NCBI RefSeq assembly: GCF_000426865.1
Contig: NZ_AUGE01000027.1
Location: 1 to 51,928 of the forward strand
Source of the DNA: Citrifermentans bremense R1
GTDB lineage: Bacteria; Desulfobacterota; Desulfuromonadia; Geobacterales; Geobacteraceae
DNA: 51,928 nucleotides
Direction of reading: 5' to 3'
Numbering within the stretch: the first letter of the stretch is position 1; each line of letters starts with the position of its first letter. The notes beneath the pieces were generated by a model. That model was given only the letters and a program-made list of their open reading frames with translations. It was not told the DNA's origin and did not search any database. Positions 8,251-20,268 of this stretch are shown in pieces. The position numbers and the translations under genes are program-made.

Positions 8251-8715
8251 ATGAAAAGGGTAAGGCTGTTACTGTTGGTAGTGCTGGCCGCATTCTTTGC
8301 CGTATCTACTGGCTATGCCGCTGAGCACAGCTTTAAAGCAAAATTGAGCCCGAAGGAGGAAGTCGGCAAGCCTGACGCGAAGTCCTCCGGCAAGGCTGAG
8401 TTCAAACTCAGCAAAGACGGCAAGGAACTGACCTATAAGCTCCACGTTAAGAATGTCGTAGATGCAAGCGCCGCCCACATTCACGTCGGCAAAAAGGGTG
8501 AAAACGGTCCTCCGATCGTAGGACTTTTCAGCGGCGGCAAAAAAGGGAAATTCAGCGGCGTTCTTTCCGAGGGCAAGGTTAGCGGCAACGACCTTATGGG
8601 CGACTACAAAGGGAAATTCGACGAGCTCGTTAAACTCATGAGGTCTGGCGATACCTACGTTAACGTCCACACCGACAAGTACCCGGACGGCGAGATCCGC
8701 GGACAGATCAAATAA
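8251..8715 (+). CDS. Secreted CHRD-domain protein
   Basis: A 154-residue exported protein. Residues 1-23 are a typical signal peptide (MKR, then LLLLVVLAAFFAV, cut after GYAA). The rest is one CHRD domain, recognised by the HSFKAKLSPKEEV opening, the central SAAHIHVGKKGENGP with the conserved His-x-His, and the C-terminal YVNVHTDKYPDGEIRGQI. CHRD domains occur in chordin and in many bacterial secreted proteins, where the function is unknown. It stands alone, with its own -10 element and a strong terminator. AAGGAGG precedes the ATG. Confidence 0.92.
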   Translation: MKRVRLLLLVVLAAFFAVSTGYAAEHSFKAKLSPKEEVGKPDAKSSGKAEFKLSKDGKELTYKLHVKNVVDASAAHIHVGKKGENGPPIVGLFSGGKKGKFSGVLSEGKVSGNDLMGDYKGKFDELVKLMRSGDTYVNVHTDKYPDGEIRGQIK

Positions 8716-8740
8716 GCAGTCTTTTGATTGCTTACATATA

Positions 8741-8787
8741 ACCGCCGGCATCGGTTCCATGGATCGATCGCCGGCGGTTTTGTTTTG
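8741..8787 (+). terminator. Rho-independent terminator after the CHRD gene
   Basis: ACCGCCGGC (8741-8749) pairs with GCCGGCGGT (8770-8778) and is followed by TTTTGTTTT. It begins 26 bases after the CHRD stop codon. Confidence 0.88.
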
Positions 8788-8797
8788 CCTCTAGCCT

Positions 8798-8816
8798 CTC
8801 CCCCCGGAGGGGGGAG
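8798..8816. repeat. REP-like C/G palindrome
   Basis: CTCCCCCC (8798-8805) and GGGGGGAG (8809-8816) form an 8-bp stem with a 3-nt loop, followed by more GGGAGGGGGG. It lies between the convergent CHRD and rmuC genes. Confidence 0.55.
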
Positions 8817-8862
8817 GTTGGGAGGGGGGAAGATGGAGGAAGATGAAGGAAGCGATCCTGCC

Positions 8863-10182
8863 TTACGCTTCATCGAGCAAAATAACTTCGCTCTCCGGCT
8901 CCGTCGCGGCGCCAAACTCCCCGCCCAGCAATCCCTTCGCTTCATGCTCCGGCAACTGCTCGATCCCTTGCATCTTCCGCTGGATGCGGCGGGTGCGGGT
9001 CGCGGCGGTGTCGATGCTGGAGGAGGCCTCGTCCAGCTTCTTCCTGGTTTTTTCCAGCAGGGTCCCGAAGGTCATGAACTCGGTCTTTATCGCGCCCAAT
9101 AACCGCCAGACGTCGCTGCTCCTTTTCTCGATGGTGAGCGTCTTGAAGCCGAGGCTGAGCGACGAAAGGAGGGCGGCGATGGTGGTGGGGCCTGCGACGA
9201 TGACCTTGTGCTCGCGCAAGATGGCGTCGAAGAGCCCGGGGCGGCTTAACACCTGGGCGTAGCTCGCCTCGTTGGCCAGGAACATGACGGCGAAATCGGT
9301 GGTGTCGGGAGGGGCTAAGTACTTCTCGCAGATGAGCTTCGCCATGGCGGCGACGGTCTTGTCGAACTGCCTGGTCGCCTCCTGTACCGCGGCCTGGTTC
9401 CCCTGCTCCTGGGCCTCGACCAGCCGCAGGTAGTCCTCCTGCGGGAACTTGGCGTCGACCGGGAGCCAGAGCGGCTTGTCGTCCTTGCCGGGAAGGCGTA
9501 TGGCGAACTCGACCCGCGCGTCGCTCCCGGGCTTCGTGGCCACGTTGGCGCCGTACTGGTCGGGGGTGAGTATCTGTTCAAGCAGGTTGTGCAGCTGCAC
9601 CTCGCCGAGCGTCCCGCGGGTCTTGATGTTGGAGAGGACCTTCTTCAGGTCGCCGACCCCGGAGGCGAGCGACTGCATCTCCCCGAGCCCCTTGTGGACC
9701 TGCTCCAGTTGGCCGCTTACCTGCTTGAACGACTCCCCCAGCCGCTTTTCCAGGGTCTCGTGCAGCTTTTCGTCGACCGTGGCGCGCATCTGCTCCAGCT
9801 TCTTCGAGTTGTCGTCCTGCAGCCACTTGAGGCGCAGCTCCACCGTTTCGCGCAGCTTGTCCAGGCGCTGCTCGTTGCTGGCGGTGAGGCTGCCAAGCTG
9901 CTGAGTGAACCCTTCAAGCTGTCCCTTTTGCAGCGAGGCGATATCCACCATCCGCTTTTGCACCGCTTCCCCGAACTGCCTGAGGTTCCCCCCCAGCTCC
10001 TCGCGGTTTCGCCCCAGTTCCGCCTGCAGGGTGCGCTCCAGCCGCTCCAGCCCCTTTTCCAGTTGGTCGAAGCGCGCTTCGGCAACGTGCGCACGTTTGA
10101 GATGCAGGTAGCAAAGGAACGCGACCAAGAAGGTGGCGGCGCTAAGCAGCAGGATGATCAATTGAAAGAGGTCAGGCGTCAT
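8863..10182 (-). CDS. rmuC: RmuC family DNA recombination protein
   Basis: A 439-residue RmuC-like protein. An N-terminal hydrophobic segment (about residues 7-26) anchors it. A long coiled coil follows (about 30-190, rich in Leu/Glu/Arg heptads). The C-terminal nuclease-like RmuC domain carries the conserved IKTRGTLGEVQL, VEFAIRLPG, LPVDAKFPQEDYLRL, TDFAVMFLANEA and AGPTTIAALLSSL segments. RmuC limits recombination at inverted repeats in E. coli, and its PD-(D/E)XK relationship is predicted for the family. It ends near an inverted repeat and starts 11 nt after the hydrolase stop, so the two may be cotranscribed. Confidence 0.92.
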   Translation of the reverse strand: MTPDLFQLIILLLSAATFLVAFLCYLHLKRAHVAEARFDQLEKGLERLERTLQAELGRNREELGGNLRQFGEAVQKRMVDIASLQKGQLEGFTQQLGSLTASNEQRLDKLRETVELRLKWLQDDNSKKLEQMRATVDEKLHETLEKRLGESFKQVSGQLEQVHKGLGEMQSLASGVGDLKKVLSNIKTRGTLGEVQLHNLLEQILTPDQYGANVATKPGSDARVEFAIRLPGKDDKPLWLPVDAKFPQEDYLRLVEAQEQGNQAAVQEATRQFDKTVAAMAKLICEKYLAPPDTTDFAVMFLANEASYAQVLSRPGLFDAILREHKVIVAGPTTIAALLSSLSLGFKTLTIEKRSSDVWRLLGAIKTEFMTFGTLLEKTRKKLDEASSSIDTAATRTRRIQRKMQGIEQLPEHEAKGLLGGEFGAATEPESEVILLDEA

Positions 10183-10193
10183 GTGTAATCCCG

Positions 10194-10991
10194 CTAATCA
10201 GGAAGCGAATCGAGGAACTCGACCAGCGTCTTGTTGAAGAGTTCCGGCTGTTCCATGTTCACCATGTGCCCCGCCTTCTCGATGATTTTGCTCCGGCAGC
10301 CGGGGAGAGCGTCGATGAGCACCCGGGCGACTTCAAGCGGCGCGGCCCGATCCTCGGTTCCGGCGATGACGAGCGAGGGCTTGCCGAAGGAGGCGAGAAG
10401 TTGGGTGTATTCCTTCCTGTCCTTCATGGCGAGGAGTCCCCCGGCGAGTCCATTGGGCGTGGTGGCGCGCATCCAGGAGGTGACCTGAGCGATAAGTTCC
10501 GGGCGTGACACGGTGGTGTCGGCGGCGAAAAGAAGTTCGGCGAAGATCTTTGTAATCGGGTTTGCCCCCAGTCTTTCGGCTTGGGCGGCCATTTCACTTC
10601 TGCGCTGGCGTGCAGCTTCGTCGTCGGCGTTGCTCCTGGTGGCGATGAAGGCTGCGGCGCGGACCCGGTCGGGGTGGCGCTCCAGGAGGTTCATGAGGAT
10701 GTATCCCCCCATGGACATCCCGCCCACCACCGCCTTGTCGATCTGCAGCGCATCGAGCAGCGCCACCAGGTCGTCGGCGAAGCGGTCCATGCTGTAGCCG
10801 GTGGCGGGAGCGTCGCTGGCGCCGAAGCCGCGCAGGTCCGGCGCGATGGCGCGATAGCCGGCGTCAGCCAACGGTTTTAATTGCGGCTGCCACATCTGGC
10901 GGTTCAGCGGGAAGCCGTGGATGAGCAAGACGGCCGGGCCGTTTCCCTGGTCGTCGTAGGCGATCTTTGTGTTGTTGATTTGGAGTAGCAT
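10194..10991 (-). CDS. Alpha/beta hydrolase
   Basis: A 265-residue alpha/beta-hydrolase-fold enzyme. It shows the oxyanion HGFPLNRQMWQPQ (near residue 24), the nucleophile elbow GGMSMGGYI (near 90), the acid in AGTEDRAAP and the catalytic His in AGHMVNMEQPELF. The pattern is close to 3-oxoadipate enol-lactonase and esterase relatives; the substrate is unknown. The start at 10991 (MLLQINNTKIAY) fits the family, while the open frame beyond it is a translation of repeat DNA. A 7-bp repeat array begins 15 nt upstream of this start, so the native promoter or recD read-through may be disturbed. Confidence 0.9.
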   Translation of the reverse strand: MLLQINNTKIAYDDQGNGPAVLLIHGFPLNRQMWQPQLKPLADAGYRAIAPDLRGFGASDAPATGYSMDRFADDLVALLDALQIDKAVVGGMSMGGYILMNLLERHPDRVRAAAFIATRSNADDEAARQRRSEMAAQAERLGANPITKIFAELLFAADTTVSRPELIAQVTSWMRATTPNGLAGGLLAMKDRKEYTQLLASFGKPSLVIAGTEDRAAPLEVARVLIDALPGCRSKIIEKAGHMVNMEQPELFNKTLVEFLDSLPD

Positions 10992-11006
10992 AAAAACCCT
11001 TTGAAC

Positions 11007-11034
11007 CAATTGACGATTGACAATTGACAATGGT
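11007..11034. repeat. 7-bp repeat array, left flank of four-helix gene
   Basis: Four units read CAATTGA, CGATTGA, CAATTGA, CAATGGT on the plus strand. They lie exactly between the stop codon of the four-helix-bundle gene (11035-11037) and the ribosome-binding region of the hydrolase. Read on the minus strand the array ends GTCAATTGG, opposite in orientation to the two arrays at the other end of the gene. Confidence 0.9.
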
Positions 11035-11391
11035 TTATTTTTTGTTGTGCATCTTCGTTGTTTTAATTATGGATGTTAGCAATCTTAGTAGGCATTTTGA
11101 GTCCGCAGATATAGATTGATAATACTTTTCTTCAAGATAATTGGACTGGTGGAGGAGTTCTAGCCAGTACTCTGTTTCGTTGGCTTCTTTCAGGGCTATT
11201 GCCAATTTGTGGACAAAGTCGGCTCTACTTTCCGCCTGTTCGGCTTCGCGCACCAGTGCACCGACAGCGGTGCCGGACCTCAGCAACTGCTTGCTGATCA
11301 CGAACTCCTTTCGCTCGCAGAGATACTGGTACAACTTGATAATTCTCAATGCGAATGCGAAAGACTTATCTTTGACCGCATTGGTTTCCAT
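11035..11391 (-). CDS. Four-helix-bundle protein (S23 / Avd-like)
   Basis: A 118-residue protein of the four-helix-bundle family found as intervening-sequence proteins in 23S rRNA genes and related in fold to the Avd accessory protein of diversity-generating retroelements. Hallmarks are KDKSFAFALRIIKLYQYL at the start, the RSGTAVGALVREAEQAES turn, and ALKEANETEYWLELL. These proteins assemble as positively charged bundles that bind nucleic acid. The start at 11391 (METNAVKDKSF) is preferred; an upstream TTG at 11412 lies inside the repeat array. No reverse transcriptase or template repeat is nearby. The gene sits between recD and a hydrolase with repeat arrays on both sides, suggesting insertion. 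Confidence 0.9.
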   Translation of the reverse strand: METNAVKDKSFAFALRIIKLYQYLCERKEFVISKQLLRSGTAVGALVREAEQAESRADFVHKLAIALKEANETEYWLELLHQSNYLEEKYYQSISADSKCLLRLLTSIIKTTKMHNKK

Positions 11392-11405
11392 CCGAAAGGT
11401 TGTAA

Positions 11406-11450
11406 TCGTCAATTATCAATTGTCAATTATCAATTGTCAATTATCAATTG
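11406..11450. repeat. 7-bp repeat array, proximal right flank of four-helix gene
   Basis: Six and a half units on the plus strand: TCGTCAA, then TTATCAA and TTGTCAA alternating, ending TTGGG. In the sense of the four-helix gene this reads CCCAATTGATAATTGACAAT and so on, up to 15 bases before the ATG at 11391. Confidence 0.92.
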
Positions 11451-11484
11451 GGTTTTAGCCTTAATTGCCTCTCCACGTTTTTCG

Positions 11485-11517
11485 TTGTCAATCGTCAATT
11501 GTCAATTGTCAATTGGG
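11485..11517. repeat. 7-bp repeat array, distal right flank, overlapping recD stop
   Basis: Units TTGTCAA, TCGTCAA, TTGTCAA, TTGTCAA then TTGGG. A spacer of about 34 bases separates it from the previous array. The recD stop codon (11509-11511) falls inside the last full unit. The boundary AAACCCAATTGA (minus strand) is shared with the inner array and closely matched at 30249-30262. Confidence 0.92.
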
Positions 11518-13308
11518 TTTCCACGTTTTGTCTCTCAGTCCCGACCGTCTGACAACTCTGCGCTGCACCGTGGCCAGGAAGAGTTCCTGGTTCGCCAGGA
11601 TGTCGACCGACGTTTTCGCCCGGGTTATGGCGGTGTACAAAAGCTCCCGTGTCAGGACCGGCGCGTCGCGGTCGGGCAGAACCAGCAGCACGCGGTCGAA
11701 CTCGGAACCCTGACTCTTGTGCACGGTCATGGCGAAGGCGCACTCGTATTCCGGAAGCCTGAGCGGCAAGACTTTCCTCATGCCGCCGGTGCCGGAGGGG
11801 AAGAAGGCGCGCAGCTCTCCTCCCGTTTCGGCGTCGGGCAATATCAGCCCCACATCGCCGTTGAAGAGCCCCAGGTTGTAGTCGTTCCTGGTGATCATGA
11901 CCGGCTCGCCGGCGTACCAGCGGCCGCGGGGGTGGATCATTCCCGCCTGGGCCAGCCGCTGACGCACCAGCAGGTTGATCGCCTCGACTCCGAACGGGCC
12001 GCTGCGCATGGCGCAAAGGATACGGAACCGGCTGAACTCAGCGAAGGCTGCTTCCGGGCTCTCCTCCCGCAGATAGGCGCCGTAGCCTTCGGTAATCCTT
12101 TTGGCGAGTGCGTCGGCCAGGGCGGCTGCGGTGGGGAGCGGCGCCAGCGTGACGCCGGCTACGGCGGAGTCGAGGCAGGCCGACAAAGCGCCGGGAGCGT
12201 CCCCCGCGTTGACCAGCGAGCCTACCTTGCCGATGCCTCCGGCGGAGGAGAAACGGTAGCTCTTCTGCAACTGCACGACGGCGTCGCCGAGCGGGGACAT
12301 GCCGGAGCTGGAGGTAACTGCGTCGCCGGCGACGTCGGCTGCCAGGGCGGCGAAAGCGGGGGAGAAGCCGTGCACGCCGCCGGTGTCGCAGATGTCGCCC
12401 AGGACAGCGCCGGCTTCCACCGAGGCGAGCTGGTCCCGGTCGCCCAAAAGGATGAGGCGGGTGTCCTGCCGCAGGGCGCAGACCAGCTTGGCCATGAGGG
12501 GAAGCGAGACCATGGAGGCCTCGTCCACGATGACTACGCCGTAGGGGAGCGGGTTGTCGGCGTTGTGGCGGAAGCCGCTGGACCCCTTCAGGTAACCGAG
12601 CAGGCGGTGCAGGGTGAAGACGTCTTCCGGGATTAGTCCGCGTACCCCCTCTTCCGCAAAGCGGGCTCCGTCGCTGATCGATTCCTTAAGCCTCGCGGCC
12701 GCCTTGCCGGTGGGGGCAGCCAGCGCGATCCTGAGGCCGGCGCCGGTTCCAGCCTCCTCCGCCTGCTCCAGGAGGAGCGAGAGCACCTTAACCACGGTCG
12801 AGGTCTTGCCGGTTCCGGGCCCTCCGGAGATGACGCAAAAGCGCCTGGTGACGGCGGCGAGCGCCGCGACCCGCTGCCAGTCCGTTTCTCCCGGCGTGGG
12901 AGGGAAAAGTCGCGCGAGCCCCTTTTGCAGCAGCTCCCGGTCGAACTGCACCGTCTCGCCGCGCTTCATGATCGCCTCGGCGAGCTCATACTCATAGCGC
13001 CAGTAGCGCTGCAGGTAGAGGCGGTCGGCGTGGTCCAGGATGAGCGGCTTGAACTCGCCGGGCTCGCCGACTACCTGGTGGGTGGCGAGCTTTTTGCGCC
13101 AGGCGGCTATCGATTCGATGCGGTACCCCGTAGCGCGCGCGTCTTCCAGAGCGCTCTCCAGGTCGAGGCAGACGTCCCCCGCCGTCACCCCGCGGCTCAA
13201 GAGCGCCGCCGCAGCCTCAAGGTGTGCGTCACGGCTTGCCGCCTGCCGGCAGATGAATGAGGCGAACTGCCGGTCTATGTCGTTGAACTGGAATGTTTCA
13301 GCGGCCAT
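11509..13308 (-). CDS. recD: Exodeoxyribonuclease V alpha subunit RecD
   Basis: A 599-residue SF1B helicase subunit of RecBCD, close to the E. coli length. The Walker A motif SGGPGTGKTST is at residues 161-171, Walker B is VIVDEASMVSL, the arginine/GD region is LLGDRDQLASVEAGAVLGD, and the C-terminal helicase motif is FAMTVHKSQGSEFD. It drives the 5'-3' strand motor during double-strand-break processing. It starts 17 nt after the recB stop and is the last gene of recC-recB-recD. Its final codons and stop (KPN then TGA) are read from the inserted 7-bp repeat, so the native C-terminus was probably slightly different. Confidence 0.95.
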   Translation of the reverse strand: MAAETFQFNDIDRQFASFICRQAASRDAHLEAAAALLSRGVTAGDVCLDLESALEDARATGYRIESIAAWRKKLATHQVVGEPGEFKPLILDHADRLYLQRYWRYEYELAEAIMKRGETVQFDRELLQKGLARLFPPTPGETDWQRVAALAAVTRRFCVISGGPGTGKTSTVVKVLSLLLEQAEEAGTGAGLRIALAAPTGKAAARLKESISDGARFAEEGVRGLIPEDVFTLHRLLGYLKGSSGFRHNADNPLPYGVVIVDEASMVSLPLMAKLVCALRQDTRLILLGDRDQLASVEAGAVLGDICDTGGVHGFSPAFAALAADVAGDAVTSSSGMSPLGDAVVQLQKSYRFSSAGGIGKVGSLVNAGDAPGALSACLDSAVAGVTLAPLPTAAALADALAKRITEGYGAYLREESPEAAFAEFSRFRILCAMRSGPFGVEAINLLVRQRLAQAGMIHPRGRWYAGEPVMITRNDYNLGLFNGDVGLILPDAETGGELRAFFPSGTGGMRKVLPLRLPEYECAFAMTVHKSQGSEFDRVLLVLPDRDAPVLTRELLYTAITRAKTSVDILANQELFLATVQRRVVRRSGLRDKTWKPN

Positions 13309-13325
13309 TTGGTTTCCTGATGACT

Positions 13326-16714
<3,389 letters not shown>

Positions 16715-16718
<4 letters not shown>

Positions 16719-19700
16719 TTGCCTTTACCCTTGGCCCCCTGGTGATCCAGGAGCGGCTCCCAGACCTGGAGCGCCAGGGCCGCGAACTCCTCGTCCAGCG
16801 GCGCGTCGTCGCCGAAGCAGCGGCGGCAGTGCTCGTCCTTTCCCTCGCCCTCGTAAAATTCGCTGCCGTGCCACTTGCCCATGGCATCGGCGAGCGCCTT
16901 CGCCGCCTTCTTCGGGTCGCGCGACTTTTTGGCGTACTCCAGGGAGCTCTCCGGGAAGAACTTGAGCGGGCAGGTCATACCCAGTCGGTACAGCTCCAGG
17001 AGCCGGTCCAGGTGCTCCGTGCATGCCTCGACGGGGGGGAGGTGGATGGTGCTGTCCGAGGCGACGAAGCTGCTCTCCTGCGGATACCCTTCGGCCTTCG
17101 CGCAGTTGAGCGCCAGGTGCTCGACCCAGAGCCGCAGCTGATCTTTCGCCTTCAGCTTGGTGTAGCGGTAGCGCACCATCCGGTCGGTGCGTAGGTTTTC
17201 GATGCGCCCGATGATCCTCCCGCCGGGAAGTACCAGGTCGATGTCCAGGGGAGGGAGCGGCTCACCGTCCGACGCCTCGACCACCTTGGCGGCGAACTCC
17301 TGAGCGGGTTCGCCGAGCTTGCGGAAAAGGGCCGAGCCGCAGACTCCGGGAGGGAGGTCGCCGCGCGCGCAGGCGACGGCGTAAGGGGTGTCGAGCTCCT
17401 CTCCGCGCAGGAGGGCCGTGACCATCTCCTGCTCCAGCTGGTACTTGGCGAGGGTATCCAGCGCGAAGGGCTCCGATTCCTCTAGCGGTTCCACCCCCTG
17501 TTCTATGCGGATGCCGAGCCGGCGCCGCAACAGTTCCTTGGCGGGGTTGCAGAGGAAATCGATGAGCGCCTTGAGCGTGACGGTCCCTTCTTCCTCCCAG
17601 GCGGGAAGGGGCGCATCCAGAAACGGCTCCCGTGGAGCGGGGGGGGAGAGCTTGGCTTTCGCCCCCTCGCAGTTTTGCTCCGAGTAGCTGAAAAGGGCGG
17701 AGTCCCGGTTGAAGTATTTGGGACTGAAAGGCTGCAGCGGGTGGCGCGCTACTTCTGCTGCGGGCTTACCCTCAGGCGTGATGAAAGCGCGTTCCAGGTA
17801 GTCCAGAAGTTCGCTCACCAGCACGCTCGGGGGGAGTTCGGCGTTGTCCTTGATGCTCTGCCCCACGTAGCTTATATGCAGCCTCTTGCGGGCGGAGAGG
17901 AGGGCCTCCAGGAAGAGGTAGCGGTCCTCGTCCCGCGGGGACGAGTCGCCGGAGCGGGGCTCCCTGGTCATCAGGTCGAACCCCTGGGGCGGGTTGCGGC
18001 GCGGGAATTCCCCCTCGTTCATCCCCAACAAGGCGACCACCGGAAAGGGGATGCTCCGCATCGGGAGCATGGCGCAGAAGGTGACGTCGCCGGTGAGAAA
18101 GCCGAGGTCCCTTTTCGAGGCCCCCAACTGCTGCTCGACCCAGTAGCGCACCACCTCGATGCCGATCTCTTCCTCGAAACCGGCCGCAGCGGGAGACTCC
18201 CCCAGCTTCTTCGCCATCTCTATCAGGAGGAGGAACTCGCGCTCCCCTTCCTGGTCCGGGAGGATGAAGTCGTCCAGGATCTGGCGCAGCGCCGGCACCC
18301 ACTCGGACGGCACGCGCGGGCGGGAAAGCGCACCGGTCTGGGCGAAAAGCTTTTCGCAGAAGGTGAGGAAGCGCCCGAAGGAGAGCGCCACGCCACCCTC
18401 CATGTCGTCGTAGGGGAGTATGCCGTCATAAAACGAGCGCCCGTCGCCGTTCATGGCGTAGCCCAAAAGCAGCCGGTCGAGCCCGGCGGACCAGGAGTTT
18501 TCGCTGAAGGGGGGGACGCCGTGTTCCGCGCGCTGGGAGGCGTCGATGCCCCACCTGATGTTGGCTCCCCTGAGCCAGTCCCGCACGTTTTCCAGGTCGT
18601 CGCCGGAGAGCCCGAACCGGCGCGCCACCGGGGGGGACTCCAGGATGTCCAGCACGGTCGCCACGCCGTAGCGGCCGCCGCAAAGGCCGAGGATGGCGAC
18701 AAGGGCACGGGCCGCTTCCCCCTCGTTCTTCAGGCTTCTGTCCGCGATGGAATAGGGGATGCGTTTGCGATCTTCTTCCGGGTTGTCGAAGACGGCGGAG
18801 ATGTAGGGGGCGTAAGCTTCGATATCGGGCGTCATCACCAGCACGTCGCGGGGGGACAGCAGGGGCTCGGCGTCGAAGAGGGAGAGAAGCGTGTCGTAGA
18901 GGACCTCCACCTCGCGCATCGGGGAGTGGCAGGAATGGACCTTGAGGGAGAGGTCGCCCGCCTGCACCTGGCGCGGCCCCGCCTCGGCTCCCCGCAGTTC
19001 CACGATGTCCGCCTGGACCTCGTGCAGCAGCACCCCCTGCGGAAGCTCGTAGAAGCTGTCCTCCCTTTCATGGTCGCCGCAGTCGTCGATGATCGCCTTG
19101 AAGAAGTCGCGGCCGAGCTTCCCCCACGAGGCAAGGAGCGGGTTCCCGGTCTCGTACCACTGCTCCTCCCCCTGGCCGTGCTTCTCCAGCCGGGCCAGCT
19201 CCCGCTCGGAGACGATCTCGCCCCAGTACTGGCGGCAGGGGTTCAAGAGGAACAGGTTGACCTCGGCGTGCTCCGCCACCTTGGCGAGGACGTCGAGGTG
19301 GAAGGGGGGAAGCGAGGGAATGCCGATCACCGAGACGCGGCGCCGCCAGGAACGGTCGTTTTTGCGGGAAGCGAGGAAGTCGTGCAGCAGCCGGGCGCGG
19401 TGCTTCTGGCCGGCGCCGTCGTTAAGAGCCCGCCAGAGCTGCGCCTGCCAGTGCTCCTCTTCCCCCTGCTCCCAGCGGAGCAGTTCTTTGGGACGGTAGA
19501 TTGTGTACCGGTCGAAGGTGTCGGAAATGCGCCGGGCCAGCTGCATCCGCTTGAGGCCGTCGCCGTCGTCGGCAAGGTACCCGGCGACCTCCTCGAAGCC
19601 GGCTCTTCCGGCGGACTGCTGCAGCAGCCCCAGGATCCTCCAGGTCATCACCTCCGGGGCGAAAAGCGGAGCGTCGGTGGGGCTTTCCGGGAGCACATGG

Positions 19701-19930
19701 GCGAAGACCTCCTCCACGAACTTGTTGGGAAAGAGGAAGTCGCCGTTGGCCCAGACACCGATGCGGGAGGCAAGCTCCATGGAGAGCCAACGCTGCATCC
19801 CCTTGTTCTGCACCACGACCAGTTCCTTGTCGAAGGTGGTGCAGGGGGCGGGACGGGGGGCGCGGGCCACCCTTTCCAGCTCGTCCACCAGGCGTTCCAT
19901 GCGGTTGCTGGTATATATCTTCAGCGGCAT
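16715..19930 (-). CDS. recC: Exodeoxyribonuclease V gamma subunit RecC
   Basis: A 1071-residue RecC subunit, comparable to E. coli RecC. The N-terminus LKIYTSNRMERLVDELERV and the WLSMELASRIGVWANGDFLFPN block are classic for RecC. It has lost the catalytic helicase motifs that its fold once held, as the family does. VVALLGMNEGEFPRRNPPQGFDLM and EDRYLFLEALLSARKRLHISYVG are also conserved. RecC holds the complex together and recognises Chi. It is the first gene of recC-recB-recD, and the downstream start overlaps its stop. The start at 19930 is preceded by GAGGGAGTGGGAA. Confidence 0.95.
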
Positions 19931-20030
19931 TTCCCACTCCCTCGTCTCTGCGATTCAGCGCCCCTTTCCAGCCCCCGGGCGGCTGCAAAGGAAGACGGAA
20001 AGATAGCACATCGTCACTTGGCTGTCTCTA

Positions 20031-20080
20031 AAAAGGGGACAGGCTACTTTTTCAAAAAATAAAGTAGCCTGTCCCCTTTT
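20031..20080. repeat. Perfect 20-bp inverted repeat (REP/RAYT-type)
   Basis: AAAAGGGGACAGGCTACTTT (20031-20050) is perfectly repeated in inverse at 20061-20080, with a 10-nt A/T loop. The GGGGACAGGCTAC core resembles palindromes that accompany REP-associated tyrosine transposases in many proteobacteria; that comparison is from memory. No transposase gene is in the window. Related text AAAAGGGGACAGGAC occurs at 40811-40825. Confidence 0.85.
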
Positions 20081-20090
20081 CTGATGCGGC

Positions 20091-20118
20091 TTGCGTTGTC
20101 ATTTTGTTTGGCTATATT
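20091..20118 (+). promoter_or_regulatory. Candidate sigma-70 promoter for the deacetylase operon
   Basis: TTGCGT (20091-20096) and TATATT (20113-20118) are 16 bases apart, about 150 bases before the start at 20269. The stretch is AT-rich compared with its surroundings. Sequence inference only. Confidence 0.35.
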
Positions 20119-20268
20119 TTGTCTTTGTGTTTGCTAATTAATGACTTGGCGAGCGCTGTTAAGGAGCGGTTCCGTCAACCCTGCGGCCTTGGCTGGCGGG
20201 CTTCGGGGCCGGCTCGGGCGACTCCTCTTTCTAATGGGAGAGTGTGAGAGAGGTAAAAGGAGAGCCGC

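Larger units (their letters stand above)
19931..20268. other. Intergenic region between divergent recC and deacetylase
   Basis: No gene is seen in these 338 bases. They hold a perfect 20-bp-arm palindrome (20031-20080) and a candidate promoter (20091-20118), both listed separately. The rest carries no feature I can support. Confidence 0.6.

Noticed and set aside
11035-11391. Diversity-generating retroelement
   Set aside because: The Avd-like protein is alone: no reverse transcriptase, no template/variable repeat pair and no target protein tail were seen within the window.
11400-11520. Possible CRISPR array
   Set aside because: The units are 7 bp with no regular unique spacers, and no cas gene is near. 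It is tandem repeat DNA.
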